DNA of 64,000 nucleotides, from the NCBI RefSeq assembly GCF_003732265.1, contig NZ_MOBK01000017.1, forward strand, positions 53,681-117,680, written 5' to 3'. Position 1 is the stretch's first letter, and each line of letters starts with the position of its first letter. Shown here piece by piece: positions 9,025 through 19,674 of this stretch. The stretch comes from Pseudomonas brassicacearum. Its GTDB lineage: Bacteria; Pseudomonadota; Gammaproteobacteria; Pseudomonadales; Pseudomonadaceae. Both the position numbers and the translations under genes were made by a program. Below the pieces are notes generated by a model. That model worked only from the letters and a program-made list of their open reading frames with translations. It had not been told where the DNA came from and ran no database searches.

Positions 9025-9189
9025 TCAGGGCTGCACAATCACCGGCGGCATCGTGCTCGGCGGTTCTTCCCGAGGTGGCGGTTGAGTGCCTGGCGGGTCT
9101 TGCTCGGGCACAGGATCTGGCTCGGTGGGTGGAATGACCGGGCTGTCGATGTTCGGATCGGGTGTTTCGGCAGGGATTGGGATACTCAT
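9025..9189 (-). CDS. 54-residue proline/glutamate-rich small protein
   Basis: An ATG at 9189 is preceded by an excellent ribosome binding site (GGAGG, 8 bases upstream). The 54-codon frame ends at TGA 9027-9025 and reads MSIPIPAETPDPNIDSPV... with repeated PxP, PEP, PPP and PPST runs: about 40% Pro and several Glu/Asp, with no hydrophobic segment. It is probably intrinsically disordered. I recall near-identical short proline-rich hypotheticals elsewhere in Pseudomonas, so I treat it as real. It is convergent with the MgtC-like gene (10 bases between stops) and divergent from glgE, sharing the 9190-9387 upstream region with it; it may be co-regulated with osmotic-stress genes. Function unknown. 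Confidence 0.75.
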   Translation of the reverse strand: MSIPIPAETPDPNIDSPVIPPTEPDPVPEQDPPGTQPPPREEPPSTMPPVIVQP

Positions 9190-9290
9190 TGTTCAAACCT
9201 CCAGTGGCACATGGCGTAAGTCGTGCTTAAGTGGATTGACCTCCTGACGCGGGAATTGATTCCCCGCAATACGCCAGGGCAATTCCCTCT

Positions 9291-9318
9291 GAACTTTTAT
9301 CGCAGCCGGTGGCTCCCA
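9291..9318 (+). promoter_or_regulatory. Candidate AlgU (sigma-22)-type promoter upstream of glgE
   Basis: GAACTT (9291-9296) is separated by 17 bases from TCCCA (9314-9318). The AlgU/RpoE-like consensus is GAACTT-N16/17-TCTGA, so the -35 is perfect and the -10 keeps TC..A. The predicted start of transcription would lie ~60 bases before the glgE ATG. AlgU control would suit an osmotic-stress operon. Upstream, an imperfect palindrome GCGGGAAT-TG-ATTCCCCGC (9249-9267) could be an operator. Confidence 0.4.
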
Positions 9319-9387
9319 ACCTAAGTGAATCAATTCAGGGAACATCCGGTACAAGAGCGTCCATGGGGCGTAAAGGAGAGATGCTCG

Positions 9388-11382
9388 ATGACTGCTGAAA
9401 AACCGTCAGAACTGAACTACAACCCTCACATGCCGCTGTCGCAGGCTTTATTGCTGCCGCGGATCGCAATAGAAAACACCCAGCCGAGCCTTGATGGCGG
9501 ACAGTTCGCCGTTAAAGCCGTGGTCGGCCAGGACGTGGTGGTGACCAGCAAAGTCTTTGCCGACGGTCACGACAAACTGGCGGTGCGGGTGCGCTGGCGT
9601 GCCGAAGGCGACGAGGTCTGGCAAAGTGCAGTCATGGCGGACCTGGGCAATAACGGCTGGCAAGGCCAGTTCCGAGTCGAGCGTCAGGGCCGCTATCTGT
9701 TCTGCATCGAAGCCTGGATCGATCAGTTCGCCAGCTTCTGCTATGAGCTGGAGAAGAAACACGCGGCGCGAGTCCCGGTCAGCCTTGAGTTGCAGGAGGG
9801 ACGCACTCAAGTCCAACAGGCCGCCGAACGCAGCGAAGGCGAGTTGAGCGAACAACTGGCGGCGCTGCACCACGAATTGTCCGGCCTGCTCGAAAACGAG
9901 CAGGTGGCGTTGTTTCTGCACCAACGTAGCGCCGAGCTGATGGCCCAGGCCGATCATCGTGCCTATGTAAGCCTCAGCCCCGAATTCCCGCTGGATGTCG
10001 AACGGGAACTGGCGCAGTTCGCCAGTTGGTATGAATTGTTTCCGCGCTCGATCACCGACGATCCGGCCCGTCACGGCACCTTCAATGATGTGCACTCGCG
10101 GCTGCCGATGATTCAGGACATGGGCTTCGACGTGCTGTACTTTCCGCCGATCCACCCGATCGGCCGCAGTTTCCGCAAAGGCCCGAACAACTCCCTGACC
10201 GCCGGTCCGGACGATCCCGGCAGCCCCTATGCCATTGGCAGCGAAGAGGGCGGGCACGAGGCGATTCACTCGCAACTCGGCACCCGCGAAGACTTTCGCC
10301 GACTGGTCGCTGCCGCGGCGGACTACGGGCTGGAAATCGCTCTCGACTTTGCGATTCAGTGTTCCCAGGACCACCCATGGTTGAAACAGCACCCGGGCTG
10401 GTTCAACTGGCGGCCGGACGGCACGATCAAATACGCCGAGAACCCGCCGAAGAAATACCAGGACATCGTCAACGTCGATTTCTATGCGACCGAGGCGATT
10501 CCAAGCCTGTGGGTCGAACTGCGCGACATCGTGGTCGGCTGGGTCGAAGAGGGCGTGAAGATCTTTCGGGTCGACAACCCGCACACCAAACCGCTGCCGT
10601 TTTGGCAATGGCTGATCGCCGACGTGCGCGCGCTGTACCCCGAGGTGATTTTCCTCGCGGAAGCCTTTACCACCCCGGCGATGATGGCGCGGTTGGGCAA
10701 GGTCGGTTATTCGCAGAGCTACACCTATTTCACCTGGCGCAACACCAAGCATGAGCTGGCGACGTATTTCACCGAGCTCAATGAATCGCCGTGGCGTGAA
10801 TGTTACCGGCCGAACTTCTTCGTCAATACACCGGACATCAATCCGGCCTTCCTGCATGAATCCGGGCGCGCCGGTTTTTTGATCCGCGCGGCGCTGGCGA
10901 CCATGGGCTCTGGCCTGTGGGGCATGTACTCGGGTTTCGAGCTGTGTGAGTCGGCGCCGATCCCGGGCAAGGAGGAATACCTCAATTCGGAGAAGTACGA
11001 GATCCGCCCGCGGGACTTCAACGCGCCGGGCAACATCATTGCCGAGATCGCCCAGCTCAACCGCATCCGCCGACAGAACCCGGCATTGCATACGCACTTG
11101 GGCCTGAAGGTCTACAACGCGTGGAACGACAACATTCTGTATTTCGGCAAACGCAGTGCGGACGGCAGCAACTTCATCCTGGTGGCGGTGAGTCTCGATC
11201 CGCATAACGTCCAGGAAGCGAATTTTGAATTGCCGCTGTGGGAAATGGGTTTGCCCGATGACGCCATCACCCAGGGCGAAGACTTGATGAATGGGCATCG
11301 CTGGACCTGGTATGGCAAGTACCAGTTCATGCGTATCGACCCGGCGTATCAGCCGTTCGGCATTTGGCGAATAACTGTCTAG
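9388..11382 (+). CDS. glgE: GlgE, alpha-1,4-glucan:maltose-1-phosphate maltosyltransferase
   Basis: Extends alpha-1,4-glucan by two glucose units using maltose-1-phosphate, releasing phosphate (GH13_3). The 664 residues match the family. An N-terminal beta-sandwich precedes the barrel, which has the GlgE signatures DVLYFPPIHPIG, RKGPNN, CSQDHPWL and NPPKKYQD. The nucleophile is Asp396 (FRVDNPHTKP) and the acid is Glu425 (FLAEAFT), agreeing with the numbering I know for the characterised Streptomyces enzyme (Asp394/Glu423). I chose ATG 9388 (MTAEKPSELN) with GGAGAG upstream, over an in-frame ATG at 9325. It heads the + strand glgE-treS-glgB group; its substrate is made by the kinase domain of the next gene. 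It is separated from treS by a REP doublet. Confidence 0.96.
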   Translation: MTAEKPSELNYNPHMPLSQALLLPRIAIENTQPSLDGGQFAVKAVVGQDVVVTSKVFADGHDKLAVRVRWRAEGDEVWQSAVMADLGNNGWQGQFRVERQGRYLFCIEAWIDQFASFCYELEKKHAARVPVSLELQEGRTQVQQAAERSEGELSEQLAALHHELSGLLENEQVALFLHQRSAELMAQADHRAYVSLSPEFPLDVERELAQFASWYELFPRSITDDPARHGTFNDVHSRLPMIQDMGFDVLYFPPIHPIGRSFRKGPNNSLTAGPDDPGSPYAIGSEEGGHEAIHSQLGTREDFRRLVAAAADYGLEIALDFAIQCSQDHPWLKQHPGWFNWRPDGTIKYAENPPKKYQDIVNVDFYATEAIPSLWVELRDIVVGWVEEGVKIFRVDNPHTKPLPFWQWLIADVRALYPEVIFLAEAFTTPAMMARLGKVGYSQSYTYFTWRNTKHELATYFTELNESPWRECYRPNFFVNTPDINPAFLHESGRAGFLIRAALATMGSGLWGMYSGFELCESAPIPGKEEYLNSEKYEIRPRDFNAPGNIIAEIAQLNRIRRQNPALHTHLGLKVYNAWNDNILYFGKRSADGSNFILVAVSLDPHNVQEANFELPLWEMGLPDDAITQGEDLMNGHRWTWYGKYQFMRIDPAYQPFGIWRITV

Positions 11383-11390
11383 ACGCAGAA

Positions 11391-11486
11391 CCTGTGGGAG
11401 CGAGCCTGCTCGCGAAAGCGGTGGTCCATTGGCCAAAGATGCATCGGATATATCGGCCTCTTCGCGAGCAGGCTCGCTCCCACAGG
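11391..11486. repeat. REP doublet inside the glgE-treS gap, 26-bp perfect arms
   Basis: CCTGTGGGAGCGAGCCTGCT... (11391-11416) is the exact inverse of 11461-11486. It begins nine bases after the glgE stop and ends 46 bases before treS, i.e. inside a presumed operon rather than between convergent genes. Such a stem may partly terminate transcription or stabilise the upstream mRNA, setting a different glgE to treS ratio. Confidence 0.9.
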
Positions 11487-11532
11487 GGAGTGATCGGCTC
11501 AGCGGCTTTTTCGATTTCAACAGGAGTTTCAA

Positions 11533-14500
11533 ATGGCGAAGAAACCCAAGGCAGCCACCTTCATCAAGGACCCGCTCTGGTACAAGGACGCGGTGATCTA
11601 CCAGGTTCACGTCAAATCATTTTTCGACTCCAACAACGACGGGATCGGCGACTTTCCCGGCCTGATCGCCAAACTCGACTACATCGCCGACCTGGGCGTC
11701 AACACCATCTGGCTGTTGCCGTTCTACCCCTCGCCACGCCGCGATGATGGCTACGACATCGCCGAGTACCGAGGCGTCCACGCCGACTACGGCACGATGG
11801 CGGATGCCAAACGCTTCATCTCCGAAGCTCATGAACGCGGCTTGCGGGTGATTACCGAACTGGTCATCAACCACACCTCGGATCAGCACGCCTGGTTCCA
11901 GCGCGCCCGCAAAGCCAAACCCGGCTCGGCGGCAAGGGACTTCTACGTCTGGTCCGATGACGACCACAAGTACGACGGCACTCGCATCATCTTTCTCGAC
12001 ACCGAGAAATCCAACTGGACCTGGGACCCGGTGGCCGGCCAATACTTCTGGCACCGTTTCTACTCCCACCAGCCGGACCTGAATTTCGATAACCCGCAGG
12101 TCATGAAAGCCGTGCTGTCGGTGATGCGCTATTGGCTCGACATGGGCATCGATGGCTTGCGGCTGGATGCCATTCCGTACCTCATCGAACGGGACGGCAC
12201 CAACAATGAAAACCTCCCCGAGACCCACGACGTCCTCAAGCAGATCCGCGCCGAGATCGACGCCAATTACCCGGACCGCATGCTGCTGGCCGAAGCCAAC
12301 CAATGGCCGGAAGACACCCAACTGTATTTCGGTGAAACCGACGCCCAGGGCTTGAATGGCGACGAATGCCACATGGCCTTTCACTTCCCGCTGATGCCGC
12401 GCATGTACATGGCGCTGGCCCAGGAAGATCGCTTCCCGATCACCGACATCCTGCGCCAGACCCCGGAGATCCCCGCTAATTGTCAGTGGGCGATTTTCCT
12501 GCGCAACCACGATGAGCTGACCCTGGAAATGGTCACCGACAAGGAGCGCGACTACCTGTGGAATTACTACGCGGCCGACCGTCGGGCGCGGATCAACCTG
12601 GGGATTCGCCGCCGATTGGCGCCGCTGGTCGAGCGAGATCGTCGTCGTGTGGAGCTGCTCAACAGCCTGCTGCTGTCGATGCCCGGCACGCCGACCCTGT
12701 ATTACGGCGATGAAATCGGCATGGGCGACAACATCTACCTCGGCGACCGCGATGGCGTGCGCACACCGATGCAGTGGTCGATCGACCGTAACGGCGGGTT
12801 CTCTCGCGCCGACCCGGCGAGCCTGGTGCTGCCGCCGATCATGGACCCGCAATACGGCTACCTGTCGGTCAACGTCGAAACCCAGGCCGGCGATCCGCAT
12901 TCGCTGCTCAACTGGACCCGGCGCATGCTCGCCGTGCGCAAACAGTCCAAGGCGTTCGGGCGCGGCACGCTGAAAATGCTCTCGCCGAGCAACCGGCGGA
13001 TTCTGGCCTACACCCGTGAATTCACCGGCGAGGATGGCAAGCACGAAATCATCCTCTGCGTGGCCAACGTCTCGCGCAGTGCCCAAGCGGCGGAACTCGA
13101 CCTGTCGGCGTACGTCGGCATGGTGCCGGTAGAGATGCTCGGTGGTAATGCGTTCCCGCCGATTGGCCAGTTGAATTTCCTCCTGACCCTGGCGCCGTAC
13201 GGCTTCTATTGGTTCGGGCTCGCGGCGGAGAACCAGATGCCGAGCTGGCACGTGGAACCGGCGCAAAGCCTGCCGGACTTCACGACGCTGGTGTTGAAGA
13301 AACGCATGGAAGAACTGCTCGAAACGCCGTCTCGCGGCACATTGGAGCAAGGCATCTTGCCGAGCTGGCTACAGAATCGCCGCTGGTTTGCCGGCAAGGA
13401 CGCGGCCATCGAACAGGTCAACCTGGCCTATGGCGTACGCTTCGGTGATCCGTTGCACCCGGTGCTGTTGAGCGAAATCGAAGTCAGCAGCGCCGGCCAG
13501 ACCCACCGCTACCAGTTGCCCTTCGGCTTTATTCCCGAAGATCAGGTCGGCGCCGCACTGCCTCAACAGCTGGCATTGTCGCGGGTGCGACGGGGGCGTC
13601 AGGTGGGTTTGATTACCGACGCCTTCAGCCTCGAACCCTTTATCCATGCCGTGTTGCATGGCATGCAGAACGACACGGTGTTGCCGTCGAGCGCCGGTGA
13701 CATCCGCTTCGCGCCGACTGCGGAGCTGGCGAAACTCGGGCTGACGCAAGAGTCGCCCATACGCTATCTCTCGGCCGAGCAATCCAACAGTTCGGTGGTG
13801 ATCGGCAACAGCCTGGTGCTCAAACTGATCCGCAAACTCGCCTCGGGCGTACACCCGGAACTGGAAATGAGTGCTTACCTGACCAATGCCGGGTTCCAGA
13901 ACATCTCGCCACTGCTGGGCTCGGTGGTGCGCCGTGACGAACACGGCGAAGACACCTTGTTGATGATCGCTCAGGGTTACTTGAACAATCAGGGCGATGC
14001 CTGGGAGTGGACCCAGAACAACCTCGAACGTGCTTTGCGTGACGAGTTGGCTGACGCGATCTCCGAGCAGGAACAGCACTACAACGCCCTCGGTGAGCTG
14101 AAGGATTTCGCCGGCATGCTCGGCCAGCGCCTGGGAGAAATGCACCAGATGCTGGCGGCCCCGACCCAAGACAAGGACTTCGCGCCGCAGGTGACCACGG
14201 CCAAAGAGGCACTGGCCTCGGCCAAGGACGTGGCGGCGCAGCTGGAGCACGCGCTCAAGTTGCTCAAGCAGCATCAAAATCAACTGAACCCGGCGGACCA
14301 AGCCTTGGTCAGTCGTTTACTGGACGACAAAAAAGCCATCCTCAGCCATGTTCTGGAACTGGGCAAGAAAGCCGTTGGTGGCTTGCGCATCCGCGTCCAC
14401 GGCGACTTGCACCTGGGCCAGGTGCTGGTGATCAAGGGCGATGCCTACCTGATCGACTTCGAGGGCGAACCGGCACGGCCGCTGCATGAACGACGGGGCA

Positions 14501-14874
14501 AGCACAGTCCGTACAAAGATGTCAGCGGGGTGTTGCGTTCGTTCGATTACGCCGCCGCGATGACCATCAATGTGCACAACGTCGACAACACGGCTGAGGC
14601 GCAGGCCGCACGCCAACGGGTCGCCGAGCGTTACCTGATTGAAGCAAAACAGGCATTTGTCGACGCTTATCGGCTGGCGGCAGCTAGTCTTGCTCATGCG
14701 TGGCAAGATCCGGAAGGCGAGGACGCCGCGTTGGCGTTGTTCGGTCTGGAGAAGGCGGCCTATGAAGTGGCGTATGAGGCCGAAAATCGACCCACTTGGC
14801 TGCCGGTGCCGCTGCACGGCTTGTATGGATTATTGACTGGGCTTAAACCCTTTTCCGAACTTGGTGGAGAGTAG
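11533..14874 (+). CDS. treS: TreS-maltokinase fusion (trehalose synthase plus maltose kinase)
   Basis: Bifunctional 1113-residue protein. Residues ~1-550 are GH13_16 trehalose synthase, which isomerises trehalose to maltose: opening DPLWYKDAVIYQVHVKSF, nucleophile Asp212 (LRLDAIPY), acid Glu254 (LLAEANQ) and Asp327 (RNHDELT). Residues ~590-1113 are maltokinase (Pep2/Mak), ATP-dependent formation of maltose-1-phosphate: NRRWFAGKDA near 615, the kinase catalytic HGDLHLGQV near 955 and the metal-binding DFEGEPARPL near 976. The fusion couples both steps and feeds GlgE. ATG 11533 follows AGGAG. The stop is only two bases from the glgB start, so those two are tightly coupled. Both active sites look complete. 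Confidence 0.96.
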   Translation: MAKKPKAATFIKDPLWYKDAVIYQVHVKSFFDSNNDGIGDFPGLIAKLDYIADLGVNTIWLLPFYPSPRRDDGYDIAEYRGVHADYGTMADAKRFISEAHERGLRVITELVINHTSDQHAWFQRARKAKPGSAARDFYVWSDDDHKYDGTRIIFLDTEKSNWTWDPVAGQYFWHRFYSHQPDLNFDNPQVMKAVLSVMRYWLDMGIDGLRLDAIPYLIERDGTNNENLPETHDVLKQIRAEIDANYPDRMLLAEANQWPEDTQLYFGETDAQGLNGDECHMAFHFPLMPRMYMALAQEDRFPITDILRQTPEIPANCQWAIFLRNHDELTLEMVTDKERDYLWNYYAADRRARINLGIRRRLAPLVERDRRRVELLNSLLLSMPGTPTLYYGDEIGMGDNIYLGDRDGVRTPMQWSIDRNGGFSRADPASLVLPPIMDPQYGYLSVNVETQAGDPHSLLNWTRRMLAVRKQSKAFGRGTLKMLSPSNRRILAYTREFTGEDGKHEIILCVANVSRSAQAAELDLSAYVGMVPVEMLGGNAFPPIGQLNFLLTLAPYGFYWFGLAAENQMPSWHVEPAQSLPDFTTLVLKKRMEELLETPSRGTLEQGILPSWLQNRRWFAGKDAAIEQVNLAYGVRFGDPLHPVLLSEIEVSSAGQTHRYQLPFGFIPEDQVGAALPQQLALSRVRRGRQVGLITDAFSLEPFIHAVLHGMQNDTVLPSSAGDIRFAPTAELAKLGLTQESPIRYLSAEQSNSSVVIGNSLVLKLIRKLASGVHPELEMSAYLTNAGFQNISPLLGSVVRRDEHGEDTLLMIAQGYLNNQGDAWEWTQNNLERALRDELADAISEQEQHYNALGELKDFAGMLGQRLGEMHQMLAAPTQDKDFAPQVTTAKEALASAKDVAAQLEHALKLLKQHQNQLNPADQALVSRLLDDKKAILSHVLELGKKAVGGLRIRVHGDLHLGQVLVIKGDAYLIDFEGEPARPLHERRGKHSPYKDVSGVLRSFDYAAAMTINVHNVDNTAEAQAARQRVAERYLIEAKQAFVDAYRLAAASLAHAWQDPEGEDAALALFGLEKAAYEVAYEAENRPTWLPVPLHGLYGLLTGLKPFSELGGE

Positions 14875-14876
14875 TC

Positions 14877-17108
<2,232 letters not shown>

Positions 17109-17125
17109 TCTGACACTTAGTCGCT

Positions 17126-17213
17126 CCCTTCGCGAGCAAGCCCGCTCCCACATTTAACCGAGTTCTTCCAAGAGAATGCGCTTAAATGTGGGAGCGGGCT
17201 TGCTCGCGAAGGG
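17126..17213. repeat. REP doublet after glgB, 32-bp perfect arms
   Basis: Arms 17126-17157 and 17182-17213 are exact inverts, the longest perfect REP arms in the window (core CTTCGCGAGCAAGCCCGCTC). It sits between convergent genes (glgB, autotransporter barrel), the position expected of a terminator-like REP. Confidence 0.9.
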
Positions 17214-17247
17214 GCCAGTCCGGCCAACATCCAGTGACCTTAAACCC

Positions 17248-18321
17248 TCACCACCGCATCCGCACCCCCAGACTCCCGATCAACCCATTCAAATCATTGT
17301 CATCCACATCACTGCTGTAATCCGCGCTGACATACAAACTCACCGCCGGCGTAACCCTGGCCACCAACCCCAACCCGACCTCAACCGTCGATGAATTGCG
17401 GCTGCTGCTGATCTTGTCGACCTGGTCGAGGGTCACGGTATTGCCGGTGTACACGGTGTGCCACAAGTTGGTCCGCACATAGGGTTCGACGCCCAGGCCA
17501 TTGATGTCGTAACTACCTTTCAAACGCGCACCGACCCGGCCGCTCCAGGACGTCAGGTCGCTGGATGACGCGTTCCCTGAGCCGGCATACGGCGTATCCA
17601 GTGTGATGCGTTGATTGATCAACTGCGCCTGGGGTTCGACGACCCAGTTCTCGCTCAGGCCAATCGGGAAGCCGCCTTCCACCGACAACGTCATCGCACT
17701 GCCTTCGGTGGCTTGGCGCGCGCCCTGTTCATTTCGACTGAAGCCGTTGACCCGGCCGCCACTGGCGGTCAAATCCACGTGCCAGCCTTGAGGGCCGGTC
17801 AAGCTCCAGTAAGCACCGAGGCTCTGGCCTTGAAGGTTGAGGGTGTCGTTGTCGGGGTCGGCCAGGGCTGGGCTGGTCAACAAACCGTTGCCATTGCCTT
17901 GTAACCGGGTGGTGCCGCCGATCAGTCCGACCTGCTGGGTATGACCGCTACCGCTCTGCAGGGTGAGGATCGCCGGCCCTTTGAATTCAGTGCTGCCCGG
18001 GATCGAAGATCCCTGTGACAGAAAATCGGTCTGCGCCTGCCGCGACGGCTTGCCGTAGACCTGGTCCCAGGTCGAAGGCGCCTCGTCTTCGATGGTCAGG
18101 CGTGAACTTCGACTATCGGACGCAGGGCTGAAGACGCCGGGATAGAACGCGGTGATGTGCGAGGTTGGCAAGGTGAGGACCGGAACATCCTGGCGATACC
18201 ATGGAAGGGTTTCTTCCTCCGCGGGTGCCGCCTGGGTTTCGAGGGTCGAGCACAGCAGGATCGAGCTCGAGACAGTGCAAAAAGTGACTTTTATCTCTTG
18301 TTGGGTGAAGGAAGTTTTCAT
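17248..18321 (-). CDS. Autotransporter beta-barrel protein with almost no passenger
   Basis: A 357-residue protein whose last ~260 residues are an autotransporter-type barrel (type Va). It shows the pre-barrel WYRQDVPV and WDQVYGK elements that normally join passenger to barrel, alternating amphipathic strands (GLIGGTTRL, GAYWSLTGP, SGRVGARLKGSY, VEVGLGLVARV) and an aromatic C-terminus (GSLGVRMRW). Normal autotransporters have hundreds of passenger residues before WYRQ; here only ~40 precede it. The N-terminal region has just a weak hydrophobic run (CTVSSSILLC), a poor signal peptide. It is either a passenger-deleted relic or a stand-alone barrel. No frameshifted passenger is visible upstream. 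Convergent with glgB. Confidence 0.75.
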   Translation of the reverse strand: MKTSFTQQEIKVTFCTVSSSILLCSTLETQAAPAEEETLPWYRQDVPVLTLPTSHITAFYPGVFSPASDSRSSRLTIEDEAPSTWDQVYGKPSRQAQTDFLSQGSSIPGSTEFKGPAILTLQSGSGHTQQVGLIGGTTRLQGNGNGLLTSPALADPDNDTLNLQGQSLGAYWSLTGPQGWHVDLTASGGRVNGFSRNEQGARQATEGSAMTLSVEGGFPIGLSENWVVEPQAQLINQRITLDTPYAGSGNASSSDLTSWSGRVGARLKGSYDINGLGVEPYVRTNLWHTVYTGNTVTLDQVDKISSSRNSSTVEVGLGLVARVTPAVSLYVSADYSSDVDDNDLNGLIGSLGVRMRW

Positions 18322-18637
18322 GGGGGTCTACCTTGCAATCGCATGCGGAATCTCGCTGTGGCGTCTCTCCTACCCCGAATGAGGGGCGGCCGAATGGATT
18401 GAGGGCAAGCCGCTGGGCGCCCGGATTGGCGGGTGTCTGAGGGGATTGCCCCCTGATGGTACTTCGGGGGTAGTAAGGTGTAGCTAAGAAGACCGTGGAC
18501 GGCGCGTCAAGAAAATGGCCGATAAGTGGTATTGGTATTTTAGGTGTTGCAAGTGACTGATTTACGGCGCAGATCTAAGCGCTTGTTTGTTCGATGAAAC
18601 GTCAAAAAAACCGTGAAACTGAGCTTTTACTCGGTTG
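18322..18637. other. 316-base gap between autotransporter barrel and nuclease-like gene
   Basis: No gene seen. It contains two overlapping G/C hairpins: GGGG-ATTG-CCCC (18441-18452) and CCCCC (18449-18453) with GGGGG (18466-18470). Near 18604-18637, on the minus strand, an imperfect stem (ACCGAGT...GCTCAGT) followed by a run of seven T may terminate the 18638-19426 gene. The rest is AT-richer and presumably carries the barrel gene's promoter, which I could not pin down. Confidence 0.4.
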
Positions 18638-19426
18638 CTAGAGGTGTACCTCCACCGCCAGCGGCAAGTGATCCGACAAATGCGTCCAGGGTTTATTGCC
18701 GAGGATGCGCGGTTCATGGCTGCTGGCATTGCGCAGGTAAATCCGGTCCAGGCGCAGCAATGGAAAACGCGCGGGGTAGGTTTTGGCAGGACGCCCGTTA
18801 TGGCGTTCGAACGCTTCGTGCAGGTAGTCGCGACGGGCGAGGGCGGCGTTGCCTTGCAACTGCCAGTCGTTGAAATCACCGGCAATGATCACCGGGGCAT
18901 CCTCGGGCAGGGATTCGAGCAATTGACAGAGGAGCTGCAACTGCAACTGACGATGACTTTCGAGCAGGCTCAGGTGTACGCAAATCGCATGCACTTCAGC
19001 GTGCCCCGGCACCTCCAGCACGCAGTGCAACAATCCGCGCCGTTCGGGGCCGGTGATCGACACGTCGAGGTTTCGAAACTCGCGGATCGGGTATTTCGAC
19101 AGCAGGGCATTGCCGTGGTGACCATCGGGGTAGACCGCATTGCGACCGTAGGCGAAATCGCTCCACATGCTGTCGGCGAGGAATTCGTATTGTGAGGTCT
19201 GCGGCCAGTTGTAATAACGGGAAGAGTGCCGATCGTGCTCGCCGACCACTTCTTGCAGGAACACCAAATCCGCCGACGTACTGCGCACCGCCTCGCGCAG
19301 CTCCGGGAGGATGAAGCGCCGGTTGAGGGCGGTGAAGCCCTTGTGAGTATTGACCGTCAGCACCCTCAAGCGATGAATCGCCGTGGACGGCTTGAGGGTG
19401 GCCCGCTGCTCGGAATCGCTGGTCAC
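18638..19426 (-). CDS. Endonuclease/exonuclease/phosphatase (EEP) family protein
   Basis: A 262-residue metal-dependent phosphodiesterase-fold protein, cytoplasmic. EEP motifs in order: LTVNTHKGF (Asn/His of strand 1), LVFLQEVVG (metal-binding Glu), GNALLSKYPI, AICVHLSLLES (catalytic His region), VIIAGDFNDW (Asp/Asn) and LSDHLPLAVEV (C-terminal Asp-His). I take the GTG at 19426 as start because AGAGGAG lies just ahead of it; an ATG at 19459 would put that RBS inside the gene. It resembles YbhP, whose gene in enterics and, from memory, in many pseudomonads precedes a cardiolipin synthase (clsB/ybhO); none follows here. Substrate unknown; phospholipid or nucleic-acid phosphodiesters are both possible. 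Confidence 0.88.
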   Translation of the reverse strand: MTSDSEQRATLKPSTAIHRLRVLTVNTHKGFTALNRRFILPELREAVRSTSADLVFLQEVVGEHDRHSSRYYNWPQTSQYEFLADSMWSDFAYGRNAVYPDGHHGNALLSKYPIREFRNLDVSITGPERRGLLHCVLEVPGHAEVHAICVHLSLLESHRQLQLQLLCQLLESLPEDAPVIIAGDFNDWQLQGNAALARRDYLHEAFERHNGRPAKTYPARFPLLRLDRIYLRNASSHEPRILGNKPWTHLSDHLPLAVEVHL

Positions 19427-19513
19427 GTTGGCTCCTCTGAATCGTGGCTGCTTATGCATGCGACTGATGCGGCGGCGGGCAGTTCAGCGTGATCCTCGCA
19501 TTCACCGCAATTT

Positions 19514-19659
19514 TGTAGCAGCTGTCGAGCTTGCGAGGCTGCGTTCGGCTGCGCAGCGGTCGTGAAATCAGGCGATGCGGTGTTTCTGGAAAATTGAGTG
19601 CATAGGTTTACGACTGCTTCGCAGCCGAACGCAGCCTCGCAGGCTCGGCAGCTGCTACA
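19514..19659. repeat. REP-type palindromic element of the TGTAGCAGCTG class
   Basis: A head-to-head pair: TGTAGCAGCTGTCGAGCTTG... from 19514 and its near-perfect inverse ending GGCAGCTGCTACA at 19659. Inner palindromes (GCGTTCGGCTGCGCAGC, CTTCGCAGCCGAACGC) differ by a few bases. This sub-family differs in sequence from the CTTCGCGAGCAAG type. It fills most of the 248-base space between the PIG-L gene and the EEP gene. Confidence 0.8.
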
Positions 19660-19674
19660 GGGGTATGCGGTGTG

